From contig NZ_CP110854.1 in assembly GCF_027594745.1 (NCBI RefSeq), forward strand, positions 2,931,501 to 2,995,500: DNA of 64,000 nucleotides. The letters are read 5' to 3'. The notes beneath the pieces are model-generated. The model saw nothing but the letters and a program-made list of their open reading frames with translations, did not search any database and was not told where the DNA came from. This stretch comes from Saprospira grandis (GTDB taxonomy: Bacteria > Bacteroidota > Bacteroidia > Chitinophagales > Saprospiraceae). The position numbers and the translations under genes were made by a program. Of the stretch, positions 26,597-35,216 are shown piece after piece (the stretch's first letter is position 1; every line of letters begins with the position of its first letter).

Positions 26597-26789
26597 ATTG
26601 TGGTTGTTCTCCAGTAAAGCAAAAAGGCTTTTTAGCCAAGAGACAAGTTAAACGATTATTGGCTCTTTAACTTATCCCTAAAGGTTTTGTTTAAAAAAGC
26701 GCTAAATTTTTTATCTAAAGTCTCCACATTTATAGTGTAAACATACTATTTTAAGGCTGTTGAAATAATTTTTACTGCTTTTATATTTT

Positions 26790-26966
26790 GGGGCTGCCCC
26801 GCCCTTCGGGCGGGTCGGGCTATGCCGCAGCTCGCTGTTCGCTCGGCCCTGCAGGCTTTTTCGCTTCGCTTCAAAAGCCTTGGGTCTGCCCCTTCGGGCC
26901 ACTGCTATCTATCCCTCAGCCAGTCGCTACGCTCCTCTGCGGCGGCTGCGCCGCCTGCTATGGCCC
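26790..26966 (+). repeat. Modular hairpin element, copy E
   Basis: Subtype 1, plus strand. Closing pair GGCTG (26792-26796) with CAGCC (26917-26921). Hairpins: CCCGCCCTTCGGGCGGG at the start, an AGGCTTTT/AAAAGCCT stem after the core, GCCCCTTCGGGC, and GGCGGCTGCGCCGCC at the far end. The remaining DNA to 27174 holds no gene. Confidence 0.8.
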
Positions 26967-27174
26967 AAAAGAGAAGCCGCAGCCAAACACCAAAAAAGGG
27001 CCTTTTCCTCATCTAATGACTAACTTTGGCCCCCGCTGCTAAAAACAAAAAAAGAAGAGAGGACCAATTTTTTTTAAAAAATACTTATACTTGCAAGCAG
27101 GATTAAAGGGCCCTAGCCCGCCTGACATAAAATTTTATTTTGCGCTACTTTATTAGATTTAAAATAATAGCCCG

Positions 27175-27918
27175 ATGAAGATCGTACTCAATATCGTATT
27201 TATTTTGGCTGCTCTAGCCTCTGCCTATTACCTCATGGAAAGCATCCGCCGACCTGTAGATTTTAGAGATACTTGGGCGGAGCGCAAAACTGCCGTCCAA
27301 GAAAAACTAGAAGAAATTGCAGAGCTCCAAAAGATGTATACTAGCATTAAAGGAGATACCCTTTTTGCCGCCTCTTTTGAAGAACTAGAAACTTCTTTCC
27401 TCAAGGATAGCTTCTTTATCCTTAAAATTGAAGGTGACCCCTTTGATACGACAATCACGCCCGATACTACGGAGCTGATGTATCCCGCCCGCGATTCTGT
27501 CCTCTCTTTTATTGCCGCAGCTGGCAAATTAGATCAGGCCAAACTTAAGGAGTTGCAAGGCCCCGCTTTAGAGATTATGGAAAACTGGCAGGATACGAGC
27601 CAAGATGTTCGCCAAGATCCCGCCGTTGCCGCTTATCTAGATTTTGCAGAGGCTTCTATTAAAGATTATTTCAAGAAAATTCGTAGCGTTCCTTTCTCTG
27701 ATAATAAGGAGTTTGTTGTCGCTGCTGGCGAAGTCGCTATGGAAGGTCGCCGTGCTTTTGGCCGCCGCCTCCCCACCTTTGAAGTGAAAACCACGGTAGG
27801 CGATTATATGAAAGAGTATTCTGTAAAGGAATACGGTATGTATGACCCTAGCTTTGATCATAAAGCAGAGGTGAAAGTGGGAGATCTCACTAAGCCTTCT
27901 ACTACTGGTAACTGGTAA
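27175..27918 (+). CDS. Membrane-anchored hypothetical protein
   Basis: 247 residues. An N-terminal hydrophobic segment (IVLNIVFILAALASAYYLM) serves as anchor, followed by a charged helical stretch and a mixed region. I do not recognise a family. The protein is probably anchored in the inner membrane with the bulk outside. It sits 3 bp before the DUF3822 gene and is likely its operon partner. No enzymatic motif is seen. Confidence 0.7.
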   Translation: MKIVLNIVFILAALASAYYLMESIRRPVDFRDTWAERKTAVQEKLEEIAELQKMYTSIKGDTLFAASFEELETSFLKDSFFILKIEGDPFDTTITPDTTELMYPARDSVLSFIAAAGKLDQAKLKELQGPALEIMENWQDTSQDVRQDPAVAAYLDFAEASIKDYFKKIRSVPFSDNKEFVVAAGEVAMEGRRAFGRRLPTFEVKTTVGDYMKEYSVKEYGMYDPSFDHKAEVKVGDLTKPSTTGNW

Positions 27919-27921
27919 GCT

Positions 27922-28761
27922 ATGGACCGCTATACAAGCGCTAAGTTTTCGCTAGACGAAAGCAAAAATTATAACCTATCCCTCCTGCTTGGAGCGGATA
28001 GGTTGTCTTATTTGGTGCATGCCCAAAAAGAGGTCTTGGCCCTAGGCGGCCTCGATTTTGTTCAGGTAGAAGAAGAGTATAGTTTGGTCGATGGGCTAAA
28101 TCAGGCTTATGACCAAAGAGAAATTCTGCGGGCGCCTTATCAAAAGGTCCAGATTTATTTGCGGAGCAATAGAGTGATTTCGCTGCCCTTACCGCTTTAT
28201 CAGGCAGAACAACAATACAGCTATTTTGAGGCCCTGCTCCCGATTGATGAGGGCGATTATCTGTTGGAGGCCCAACTGCCTTCGCTTGATTTGGTCTTTT
28301 TGCAGTCGGTCCGCTTAGGCCTAAAAGATCAGTTGCAGGACCTTTTCCCGCAGGCCGAAATTTATTCTGCCCTGCCCAGCCTGCTCCAAATTAGCCAAGA
28401 ACTTATTCCCAAATTGCCCGAAAATAACTACCGCTTGCTGGCCTATTTTAGCCCCAGAAGCATTCAGTTGATGGCCTGGCATAAAGATAAGTTGCTGCTG
28501 CACCAGCTTCGGCCCTTCCGAAATGCAGAGGATTGCCTCTATTATTTGCTCTGGATGTATAAGGAGCTGGGACTTTCGCCCAAAAAGATTCCCCTGCATT
28601 TTGGCGGAGAACTGACGGTAGATTCGGCGATTCATCAGTTGCTTTATACCTATATTGTGGCCCTAAAACCCTTGCCCCGCCCCCAAGATTTTGCCCAAAG
28701 CGATTGCCTGGCCGAACTAGAACCCCAAAGAGCTGTTCAGCTTTTAGCTACGATCTTGTAA
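27922..28761 (+). CDS. DUF3822 family protein
   Basis: 279 residues. The sequence layout (beta-rich N-terminal half with LSLLLGADRLSYLVHA, later LLAYFSPRSIQLMAWHKDKLLL and IPLHFGGELTVDS) fits DUF3822, a Bacteroidota family with an actin/ASKHA-like pattern. The gene is commonly found directly before rsmD, as here, though element F separates them in this genome. Function is unknown. It is soluble and without signal peptide. Confidence 0.75.
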   Translation: MDRYTSAKFSLDESKNYNLSLLLGADRLSYLVHAQKEVLALGGLDFVQVEEEYSLVDGLNQAYDQREILRAPYQKVQIYLRSNRVISLPLPLYQAEQQYSYFEALLPIDEGDYLLEAQLPSLDLVFLQSVRLGLKDQLQDLFPQAEIYSALPSLLQISQELIPKLPENNYRLLAYFSPRSIQLMAWHKDKLLLHQLRPFRNAEDCLYYLLWMYKELGLSPKKIPLHFGGELTVDSAIHQLLYTYIVALKPLPRPQDFAQSDCLAELEPQRAVQLLATIL

Positions 28762-28781
28762 CTGGCCCTTTTTGGACCTAG

Positions 28782-28918
28782 AAGCGGGCGCAGCCCGCTG
28801 GCTGAGGGATGGATAGCAGTGGCCCAAAGGGCCAGACCAAGGCGCTTTAGCGCCGCAGGGCCGAGCGAATAGCGAGCTGCGACACAGCCCGACCCAAGCG
28901 AAGCGCAGGGGCAGCCCC
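28782..28918 (-). repeat. Modular hairpin element, copy F
   Basis: Subtype 1, on the strand opposite to the flanking genes. Closing pair GGCTG (28912-28916) with CAGCC (28800-28804). Hairpins GGCGCTAAAGCGCC and GGCCCTTTGGGCC, with AGCGGGCTGCGCCCGCT at the far end. It lies between two genes that are normally adjacent. Confidence 0.8.
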
Positions 28919-28943
28919 AAAACAGCAGAAAAAACAAAAATAT

Positions 28944-29498
28944 ATGCGAATCATCAGTGGCCAATTGAAGGGCCAACGCTATGAAATGCCTGGCAAAAGC
29001 CAGAAAACCCGCCCCACCACCGATATGGCCAGAGAGGGGCTTTTTAATATCCTCCAACATCAAATTGAACTGCAAGATTTGCGGGTTTTGGACCTTTTTG
29101 CAGGAGTGGGGGGCGTCGGCTATGAGTTTTTATCTAGAGGGGCCGAACAGGTCGATTTTGTAGAGAAATATCGGGGCTGTTGCCGCTTTATTCAAAGCCA
29201 ATTGCAGCGTTTTCGGATGGAAGAAAAGGCCAAGGTCTATCAGGCCGATGTCTTTGCCTTTTTGGGCCAATTGCCCGAAGAAAGTTATGGGCTCGTCTTT
29301 GCCGACCCGCCCTATGCCCTGAATAAAATGCAGGAGCTGCCAGCGCTTATTTTTTCTAAGAATATATTAAAAAAAGGGGGCTGCCTGATAATAGAGCATG
29401 ACGAGCGCCAAGATTTCGCAAATCATGCTAACTTTGCGCAAATTCGTAAGTATGGGCAGGCCCGATTTAGCATCTTTTGGGCCGATGATGCCCAGTAA
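28944..29498 (+). CDS. rsmD: 16S rRNA (guanine966-N2)-methyltransferase RsmD
   Basis: 184 residues. MRIISGQLKGQRYEMPG opens the protein, then TRPTTDMAREGLFNIL, the SAM-binding LDLFAGVGGVGYEFLSRGA, and the catalytic DPPY. This is the complete set of RsmD motifs. It methylates N2 of G966 in 16S rRNA. It follows DUF3822 and precedes the ccmC-like gene by 10 bp. Confidence 0.95.
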   Translation: MRIISGQLKGQRYEMPGKSQKTRPTTDMAREGLFNILQHQIELQDLRVLDLFAGVGGVGYEFLSRGAEQVDFVEKYRGCCRFIQSQLQRFRMEEKAKVYQADVFAFLGQLPEESYGLVFADPPYALNKMQELPALIFSKNILKKGGCLIIEHDERQDFANHANFAQIRKYGQARFSIFWADDAQ

Positions 29499-29508
29499 AT
29501 AGAGAAAC

Positions 29509-30558
29509 ATGTTGAAAAAACATTGGTGGAAGGCCCTAGCGGCGGTCTTGTTGTTCTACAGCCTCTCGGCTGGTTTGTTGATTCCGCTAAGGATGGGAAT
29601 TGTATCGGATAAAAGTAGTTTGAGCCTGAAAACGGGCCAAAGTCAATCGCTAGATGTTTGGGTCTATAATGGCCGCTTTGAGTCGGGCGAGGAGGTCCAA
29701 GCTCGCATTTTGCTAGCGGAAGATCAAGTGTTTTGTGCCCAAAAAATCGAAATTGGCCAGGCCCGCCAACTCAAGTTGGAGGTGGCTCTGCCGCAGTTGG
29801 ACCCCAACAAAATTAAGGCGCCTTTTCCCCTGATTGAGATTAGCACGCCCAAATACGGAACCGCTTTTACGGATTTATACATCCAAAAAGGAGAGGGTGA
29901 TTTGGCCGTAGAGGCCTGCCAATCTGAGCCTTTTGCGATGACAGCAGGGACCAATTTTCCCTTTCTCAATATTCTAGAAGAAAGTATCCGCAACCTGTTT
30001 TATCATGTGCCCATGTGGTTCGGGATGATGTTTATTTTGCTGCTTTCTGTGGTGGCGAGCATCAAACAACTGATGGCGGGGCAGGGCCTCAAAAATGACC
30101 ATTGGGCCAGAGCCTTGGCCACGGTGGGCGTGAGCTACGGCCTTTTGGGCTTGGTCACGGGCGCCATTTGGGCCAAACACACCTGGGGAGCCTATTGGAG
30201 CTGGGATGTCAAGCAGAACACCTCTGCGGTGGCGGTCCTCATTTATCTGGCCTATTTCGTTTTGCGCTCCTCTTTTGAAGACCCCGACAAACGGGCCAGA
30301 ATTGCGGCCACCTACAACATTTTTGCCTTTGCCACCCTCATTCCGCTCCTCTATGTGGTGCCCAGAATGGTGGATAGCCTGCACCCTGGCGCCGAGGGCA
30401 ATCCCGCTTTTAGCAGCTATGATTTGGATAGCAGCCTGCGCCTACTTTTCTATCCCTCGGTTTTGGGCTGGATCATTTTCGGCCTTTGGTTGGCTCAAAT
30501 TTGTTTTCGGGTCTATCGCCTAGAACCCAAGGTTTGGGAGAATCAATTTAGGGACTAA
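29509..30558 (+). CDS. ccmC: CcmC/CcsA-type heme handling protein with N-terminal extension
   Basis: 349 residues. The C-terminal ~200 residues form the CcmC core: YHVPMWFG (first heme His), the WWD motif in WGAYWSWDVKQNT, and SLHPG (second His), within six membrane segments. CcmC presents heme to the outside for cytochrome c maturation. Upstream of this core is an extra part of about 150 residues: one membrane helix, then a beta-rich stretch (VWVYNGRFESGEEVQARI...) likely outside the membrane. Usual Bacteroidota CcmC proteins are shorter and lack it. ccmD follows on the same strand after element G. Confidence 0.85.
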   Translation: MLKKHWWKALAAVLLFYSLSAGLLIPLRMGIVSDKSSLSLKTGQSQSLDVWVYNGRFESGEEVQARILLAEDQVFCAQKIEIGQARQLKLEVALPQLDPNKIKAPFPLIEISTPKYGTAFTDLYIQKGEGDLAVEACQSEPFAMTAGTNFPFLNILEESIRNLFYHVPMWFGMMFILLLSVVASIKQLMAGQGLKNDHWARALATVGVSYGLLGLVTGAIWAKHTWGAYWSWDVKQNTSAVAVLIYLAYFVLRSSFEDPDKRARIAATYNIFAFATLIPLLYVVPRMVDSLHPGAEGNPAFSSYDLDSSLRLLFYPSVLGWIIFGLWLAQICFRVYRLEPKVWENQFRD

Positions 30559-30564
30559 TTTTTT

Positions 30565-30735
30565 GGGGCTTCCCTTCGGCCTGCGGCCTCAGGTCCTGCC
30601 CTTCCTGGCTCGCAGGTCTGCTCGGCCCTGCGGGGCTTTCAGCCCCTAGGTCTGCGGCTTTGCCGCCCCCTACAGGCCAGTAAGCCGCTCATCTGTAGGC
30701 TTTGCTTTTGGCCTTGGGCTTCGGCCGCTTTTATT
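30565..30735 (+). repeat. Modular hairpin element, copy G
   Basis: Starts 7 bp after the ccmC-like stop. Its closing pair is GGCTT (30567-30571) with AAGCC (30682-30686), a variant seen only here. Hairpins GGGGCTTTCAGCCCC and GCGGCTTTGCCGC follow the core. From 30740 to the ccmD start the DNA is AT-rich, with no gene. Confidence 0.75.
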
Positions 30736-30947
30736 TTGGGTCTAAAAGGAGGGGCCAATAAGAATAATTTTTAATATAGAGTTTTAGATATTTCTTTGGG
30801 AAAATAGCTAGTTCACAAAAGATTATATAAGTAAACTAGCCCAAATTTGCCTCAAACGGTAGACTCTTCTTTAAAATATAGTTGAGGATAAATTTTTTTT
30901 TCCAAATAAAAATTCCAAAGTTTACAATACAAACGGATCATAAAAGC

Positions 30948-31163
30948 ATGAGAAAAACATATAATAGCTTGATTTTGATGCTTTTGGCTACTGTTAGCCT
31001 AAGCGCCCAATCTCCTTCTACACAAACAGATTTTTTGGAGAGTACGGGTAAAATTTATGTAGTAGTGGCCGTTATTCTGTTGATCTTCATAGGTATTATT
31101 GCCCTTTTGGTTTATCTAGAGCGCCGTTTGGCCAAGATAGAGCGAGCGCATGAAGATTTATAA
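30948..31163 (+). CDS. ccmD: CcmD family small membrane protein
   Basis: 71 residues from the inner ATG (MRKTYNSLILML); the longer frame from 30882 adds a non-hydrophobic leader and is unlikely. A signal-like segment ending SLSAQ is followed by one membrane helix (IYVVVAVILLIFIGIIALLVYL) and a basic tail (ERRLAKIERAHEDL), the form of Bacteroidota CcmD proteins. In Ccm systems CcmD helps release heme-loaded chaperone from CcmC. Its location after ccmC supports the call. Confidence 0.75.
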   Translation: MRKTYNSLILMLLATVSLSAQSPSTQTDFLESTGKIYVVVAVILLIFIGIIALLVYLERRLAKIERAHEDL

Positions 31164-31213
31164 ATAAATCGAAACACTTGAGGGGCCTTATCAAATGGAT
31201 AGGTCCACTTTAA

Positions 31214-31221
31214 TACATTTG
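31214..31221 (+). promoter_or_regulatory. -7 box of the gdhA promoter
   Basis: TACATTTG matches the Bacteroidota TAnnTTTG -7 consensus, about 30 bp before the gdhA start. No good TTG at -33 is visible, so confidence is moderate. Confidence 0.5.
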
Positions 31222-31249
31222 ACTTTTTCAATTATCAATTTTCCGAATT

Positions 31250-32671
31250 ATGGCGGACAAACATTATAGCTTTTTTGAAGGCGTAGAACGCAACTTTGAT
31301 AAAGCAGCAAGTTACGCTGGCCTTTCTGAGGGCCTATTGGGCCAGATTAAGGCTTGTAACGCGATTTTTGCAATGAAATTCCCTGTACGTACCAAAGACG
31401 GCGATGTGAATGTAATCGAGGCTTACCGCGTACAACACTCTAATCACCGTATGCCCACTAAGGGGGGGATTCGCTATAGCTTAGGGGTAAACCAAGATGA
31501 GGTAAAAGCACTTGCAGCCCTGATGACCTATAAGTGTGCTGTAGTAGATGTACCTTTTGGTGGCGCCAAGGGGGGGGTGAAAATCAATCCCAAAGATTAT
31601 TCTGAAGAGGAGTTGGAGCGCATTACTCGCCGCTATGCTGCTGAGTTGGTCCGCAAAAACTTTATTGGCCCCGGCCTAGATGTACCTGCTCCCGATTATG
31701 GAACAGGCCCCAAAGAAATGGCTTGGATCATGGATACTTACATGACGCTTCGTCATGGCGAACTAGAAGGCGCAGGCTGTGTAACGGGTAAGCCCGTAGA
31801 GCAAAATGGTGTAGCTGGACGTACAGAGGCTACTGGCCGTGGCGTTTTCTATGCTATCCGCGAAGCCCTTTCTTATAGCGACGATACTGATAAATTAGGC
31901 CTGACTACCGGAACCGAAGGAAAAACTATGGTGATCCAAGGTATGGGTAATGTAGGTTCTTATACTGGAACAATTTCTCAGGAAGAAGGCGGAATCAAAG
32001 TAATTGGCGTAGCCGAGTACGAAGGTTCTATCTATAACCCTGAGGGAATCGATGTAACTGAACTATTGAAGTTCCGCGCCAAAACTGGTTCTATCCTAGG
32101 TTTTCCTGGTAGTACTACTTTGGAGCACCGTGGTAGCGCTCTAGAGCTAGAATGCGATATTCTTGTTCCCGCGGCCCTAGAAAACCAAATTAACGCTGAT
32201 AATGCAGACCGCATTAAGGCTAAAATTATTGCAGAAGCTGCCAACGGACCTGTTACTCCTGAGGCAGAAGCCGTCCTCCTCAAAAAAGGCGTACTCATCA
32301 TTCCCGATATGTATGCAAACGCAGGTGGGGTAACTGTATCTTATTTTGAGTGGTTGAAAAATATCTCTCACTCTCGCTTTGGCCATATGGAGAAGCGTTT
32401 CACCTCGAACCGCTACACCCATTTGGTAGATATGATTTTGGAAATGACAGGCAAAGACCTCAGCCCCGCCCAAAGAAGTATGCTTACTTCTGGTGCCGAT
32501 GAGCTGGACCTCGTACGCTCTGGTCTAGAAGAAACTATGGTGACTTCTTACCAAAATATTCGCGCTACTTGGAAGTCTAATCCCGCTATTCCCGATCTAC
32601 GTACCGCAGCATTTGTTTACGCTATTAAGAAAATTGGCGCAGACTATATGTCTCTCGGTATTTGGCCATAG
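31250..32671 (+). CDS. gdhA: Glutamate dehydrogenase (Glu/Leu/Phe/Val family)
   Basis: 473 residues. MPTKGGIRYS and KCAVVDVPFGGAKGG carry the substrate-binding and catalytic lysines, GPGLDVPAPDYGTGPKEM follows, and GMGNVGSYTG is the nucleotide-binding loop of the Rossmann domain. It interconverts glutamate and 2-oxoglutarate plus ammonia. Codon use is that of a highly expressed gene. A strong terminator follows. The Lrp-type regulator downstream has its own promoter box but could sense amino acids linked to this enzyme (inference). Confidence 0.93.
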   Translation: MADKHYSFFEGVERNFDKAASYAGLSEGLLGQIKACNAIFAMKFPVRTKDGDVNVIEAYRVQHSNHRMPTKGGIRYSLGVNQDEVKALAALMTYKCAVVDVPFGGAKGGVKINPKDYSEEELERITRRYAAELVRKNFIGPGLDVPAPDYGTGPKEMAWIMDTYMTLRHGELEGAGCVTGKPVEQNGVAGRTEATGRGVFYAIREALSYSDDTDKLGLTTGTEGKTMVIQGMGNVGSYTGTISQEEGGIKVIGVAEYEGSIYNPEGIDVTELLKFRAKTGSILGFPGSTTLEHRGSALELECDILVPAALENQINADNADRIKAKIIAEAANGPVTPEAEAVLLKKGVLIIPDMYANAGGVTVSYFEWLKNISHSRFGHMEKRFTSNRYTHLVDMILEMTGKDLSPAQRSMLTSGADELDLVRSGLEETMVTSYQNIRATWKSNPAIPDLRTAAFVYAIKKIGADYMSLGIWP

Positions 32672-32721
32672 CCAAAATCGGCCAATTTAAAGTTGGTTTA
32701 TACCGCTAACAAATAACGAAA

Positions 32722-32747
32722 AAGGAGGCCGAAGCCTCCTTTTTTTG
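32722..32747 (+). terminator. Terminator after gdhA
   Basis: AAAGGAGGC and GCCTCCTTT form a short perfect stem with a CGAA loop, followed by a T-run, about 50 bp after the stop. Confidence 0.9.
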
Positions 32748-32852
32748 TGATAACTAACACAATACTACTGTATAAGCAGAAGTTTAGTCGGCTAAACAAA
32801 ATTTTATTTTGTTAAATTCCTGCTAAGCACTTTAGGAATAGAAAAAAAAGAC

Positions 32853-32860
32853 TATTTTTG
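32853..32860 (+). promoter_or_regulatory. -7 box of the lrp-type gene
   Basis: TATTTTTG fits TAnnTTTG, with TTTAGG about 19 bp upstream as a weak -33. It lies about 105 bp before the chosen ATG at 32964. Confidence 0.5.
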
Positions 32861-32963
32861 TGTATCTAAATAAATAGATATTTGGCCCTTGGCCATACCG
32901 TTTGACATTAGGATATATATTACTATAACAAAAGGGCAGCAGCCCTTTGCTAAACAACGCATT

Positions 32964-33461
32964 ATGCCAACAGGAAATCATAAGTTGGATAAGATTGACC
33001 TGAAGATTTTGAAGATTCTTCAGCAGAACAGTAAGATTACCAATTTGGAACTATCAAAGCGAATTGGTTTGTCTCCAGCTCCTACTTTGGAGCGAGTAAA
33101 GAAGTTAGAGAACTCAGGTATTATTGAGAGCTATCATGCCCAAGTGGCCCCCGCAGCAATGGGCCTTAGTGTAAAGACTTTTGTTTTGGTTTCTTTGGCC
33201 TGGCAAAAAGAAAATGCGCTAGAAAGCTTTTTGTCTAAGGTGGACCAAATTGATGAAATTGTAGAGTGCTATATCATTACGGGAGAAGCCGACTTCTTGA
33301 TGAAGTTGGTTTGTAAGGATATCCCCACTTATGAGCAGCTCTTGTTCAAGACCCTCTCTAAAATTGAGGAGATTGAGCGACTCAAAACTTTGATGACCCT
33401 ATCTACTGTGAAGGATTCTAAGTTGTTGCCTTTCAATTATGAGAAGTTGCATCAGCACTAA
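32964..33461 (+). CDS. Lrp/AsnC family transcription regulator
   Basis: 165 residues from MPTGNHKLDKIDLKILK. An upstream in-frame ATG at 32889 is less likely because this start gives the normal N-terminus of the family. The winged helix-turn-helix (LDKIDLKILKILQQNSKITN, then ELSKRIGLSPAPTLERVKKL) is followed by the RAM ligand domain (about 70-150: VLVSLAWQKENALESF, ECYIITGEADFLMKLV). Such proteins respond to amino acids and act as octamers. It lies after gdhA on the same strand; control of gdhA is a reasonable guess, not shown. Confidence 0.9.
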   Translation: MPTGNHKLDKIDLKILKILQQNSKITNLELSKRIGLSPAPTLERVKKLENSGIIESYHAQVAPAAMGLSVKTFVLVSLAWQKENALESFLSKVDQIDEIVECYIITGEADFLMKLVCKDIPTYEQLLFKTLSKIEEIERLKTLMTLSTVKDSKLLPFNYEKLHQH

Positions 33462-33494
33462 GTCTTATCCCCTGTTTTACTGTTGACAGCAGAA

Positions 33495-33529
33495 GCGCTA
33501 AACCACCCACTGGTTTAGCGCTTTTTTTT
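33495..33529 (+). terminator. Terminator after the lrp-type gene
   Basis: GCGCTAAACCA pairs with TGGTTTAGCGC over a short loop and is followed by eight T residues. Confidence 0.92.
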
Positions 33530-33531
33530 GG

Positions 33532-33675
33532 TCCTACAGGCCCGAAGGGCCGCCGGCTGAGGGGCTGTAGCAGGGCCGCCGAAGGCGGCAGACCTAGCAG
33601 GCGAAGCCTGCGCAGGGCCGAGCAGACCTGCGAGCTGCGCAATGGCCCGACCCGCCCGCAGGGCGGGGCAGCCCC
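33532..33675 (-). repeat. Modular hairpin element, copy H
   Basis: Subtype 1, minus strand, beginning about 10 bp after the rodA stop. Closing pair GGCTG (33669-33673) with CAGCC (33555-33559). Hairpins CCCGCCCTGCGGGCGGG, GCAGGCTTCGCCTGC and GCCGCCTTCGGCGGC, and GGCCCTTCGGGCC at the far end. Confidence 0.82.
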
Positions 33676-33684
33676 AAAAACAGC

Positions 33685-35100
33685 TTATCGAAAAATAGAT
33701 TTTCGTTCAAAATCGAGTTTGAAAAGGATGGCCAGCAAGATGCCAAAAGACATTAGGGAAGAGCCCCCATAGCTAATGAAGGGGAGCGGAATGCCGATAA
33801 CGGGGACCAGGCCGACCGTCATGCCGATATTGACAAAAAGGTGCATGAAGAGAATGAAGGCCACGCCATAGGCGTAATATTTGGCAAAATCGGAGCGTTG
33901 GCGTTCGGCTAAGTACAGAATGCGGAGCAAAAGAGCCGTAAAGAGGCTAATGAGGAGAAAGCTGCCCATAAATCCCCATTCTTCGCCCATAGTGCAAAAA
34001 ATAAAATCAGTAGATTGTTCGGGCACATAGTCTAGTTTTGTGCGTTCTCCCTCTAAGAAGCCCTTGCCCCAGAGCCCACCAGAACCAATGGCAAATTTAG
34101 ATTGCTCTACATTGTAGAGTGCGCCTAGAGGGTCGCATTTTTCGGGCCGAAGCCAGACCAAAATGCGCTCTTGTTGGTGAGGGCGTAGAAGTTTGTAAAT
34201 GGCATAATTGACCGTAGCGCTATAGCCCATACTTAGGGCCAAAACGCCTAAATTGAAGCCCACCGCCTGCCATTGGCCGCGCTTTTTGAGCCCTGCCAAA
34301 GCCGATAAACTGATTAGGCTTGCTGAAAATAAGAGGAGTAGGGGCCAAAAATAGGCGGCTTGATAGAGAAAATAGAGTACTGCGCCAAGAGCAACAGCAG
34401 CGAGCAGCCAGCGTTCATCTTTCTGCCAAAGGCGAAGCGCCACCAAATTGGCCAAGAAAATGAGGCTTAAAATTAGCCCACTCACATCATCGACCATTAA
34501 AGAGGCAATGCCCAAACTGGCCATACTGAGGCCCAAAATGTAGATGAAAGGCGGAAAACCCGCACGGAAAATGACGAGAAAAAAGGCCACATAGACCAAA
34601 CAAGAACCCGCATCGGGCTGTAACGCAATGAGAATAACGGGACTAAGAATGAGGCCTACGGCCTGCAGCTGATACTTGAACTCCTGCATCCTAAATTGCG
34701 GTCGAGTGAGTAGGGCGGCTAGGGCCAAGTTGGTGGCTGTTTTAGAAAACTCGGAGGGTTGTAGCCTAAAGCTGCCAATGCCAAACCAGGAGCTAGCGCC
34801 ATTGACTGGTGGAGTAAAGAGCACCGCAAAAAGCAAAAACAAGACCGCTGCAAAAGCCAAGGGGCTCATGGTGTGAATAAACTTAGAGTCGACAATTTGG
34901 ACCCCCACAGCCAAAACGATAGCTGCCGTAATCCAGATGAGCTGCTTGCCGTAGTTCTTGTCTAGATCCAGCAAATGGGTATAGCTCTCGGCATGATACT
35001 CCGAGGCGAAAATCATCAGCCAGCCGATGGCCATCAGCACTAGGGTTAGGCCAATGCCCAGCCAATCATAATTGCTAAATTCTTTTCTCAGGTCATTCAT
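33685..35100 (-). CDS. rodA: Rod shape-determining protein RodA (SEDS family)
   Basis: 471 residues from MNDLRKEFS; an ATG seven codons upstream is possible. About ten membrane segments. SEDS motifs are present: QPSEFSK, ALQPDAGSCLVYV (catalytic-type Asp), GSGGLWGKGFLEG, VPEQSTDFIFCTMGEEWGF, and IPLPFISYGGSSL. RodA polymerises glycan strands for cell elongation together with a class B PBP. It is longer than E. coli RodA because of an insert between helices in the middle third, common in Bacteroidota. pbp2 or mre genes are not visible. Confidence 0.93.
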   Translation of the reverse strand: MNDLRKEFSNYDWLGIGLTLVLMAIGWLMIFASEYHAESYTHLLDLDKNYGKQLIWITAAIVLAVGVQIVDSKFIHTMSPLAFAAVLFLLFAVLFTPPVNGASSWFGIGSFRLQPSEFSKTATNLALAALLTRPQFRMQEFKYQLQAVGLILSPVILIALQPDAGSCLVYVAFFLVIFRAGFPPFIYILGLSMASLGIASLMVDDVSGLILSLIFLANLVALRLWQKDERWLLAAVALGAVLYFLYQAAYFWPLLLLFSASLISLSALAGLKKRGQWQAVGFNLGVLALSMGYSATVNYAIYKLLRPHQQERILVWLRPEKCDPLGALYNVEQSKFAIGSGGLWGKGFLEGERTKLDYVPEQSTDFIFCTMGEEWGFMGSFLLISLFTALLLRILYLAERQRSDFAKYYAYGVAFILFMHLFVNIGMTVGLVPVIGIPLPFISYGGSSLMSFGILLAILFKLDFERKSIFR

Positions 35101-35160
35101 GAATAACAAAATTAGGCTCAAAGATAAGAAAGGGGGGGCGGCCCTTGGTCCAAAAGCGAA

Positions 35161-35198
35161 AAAAAAGCGGAAAAACCCAGAGGTTTTTCCGCTTTTTT
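35161..35198 (-). terminator. Terminator after the thioredoxin/PGBD gene
   Basis: A perfect 17-bp stem (AAAAAAGCGGAAAAACC and its complement, loop TCTG on the minus strand) ends in a T-run on either strand, between the stop at 35217 and rodA. Confidence 0.9.
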
Positions 35199-35216
35199 GA
35201 GCTGTCTAAAAAAGGC

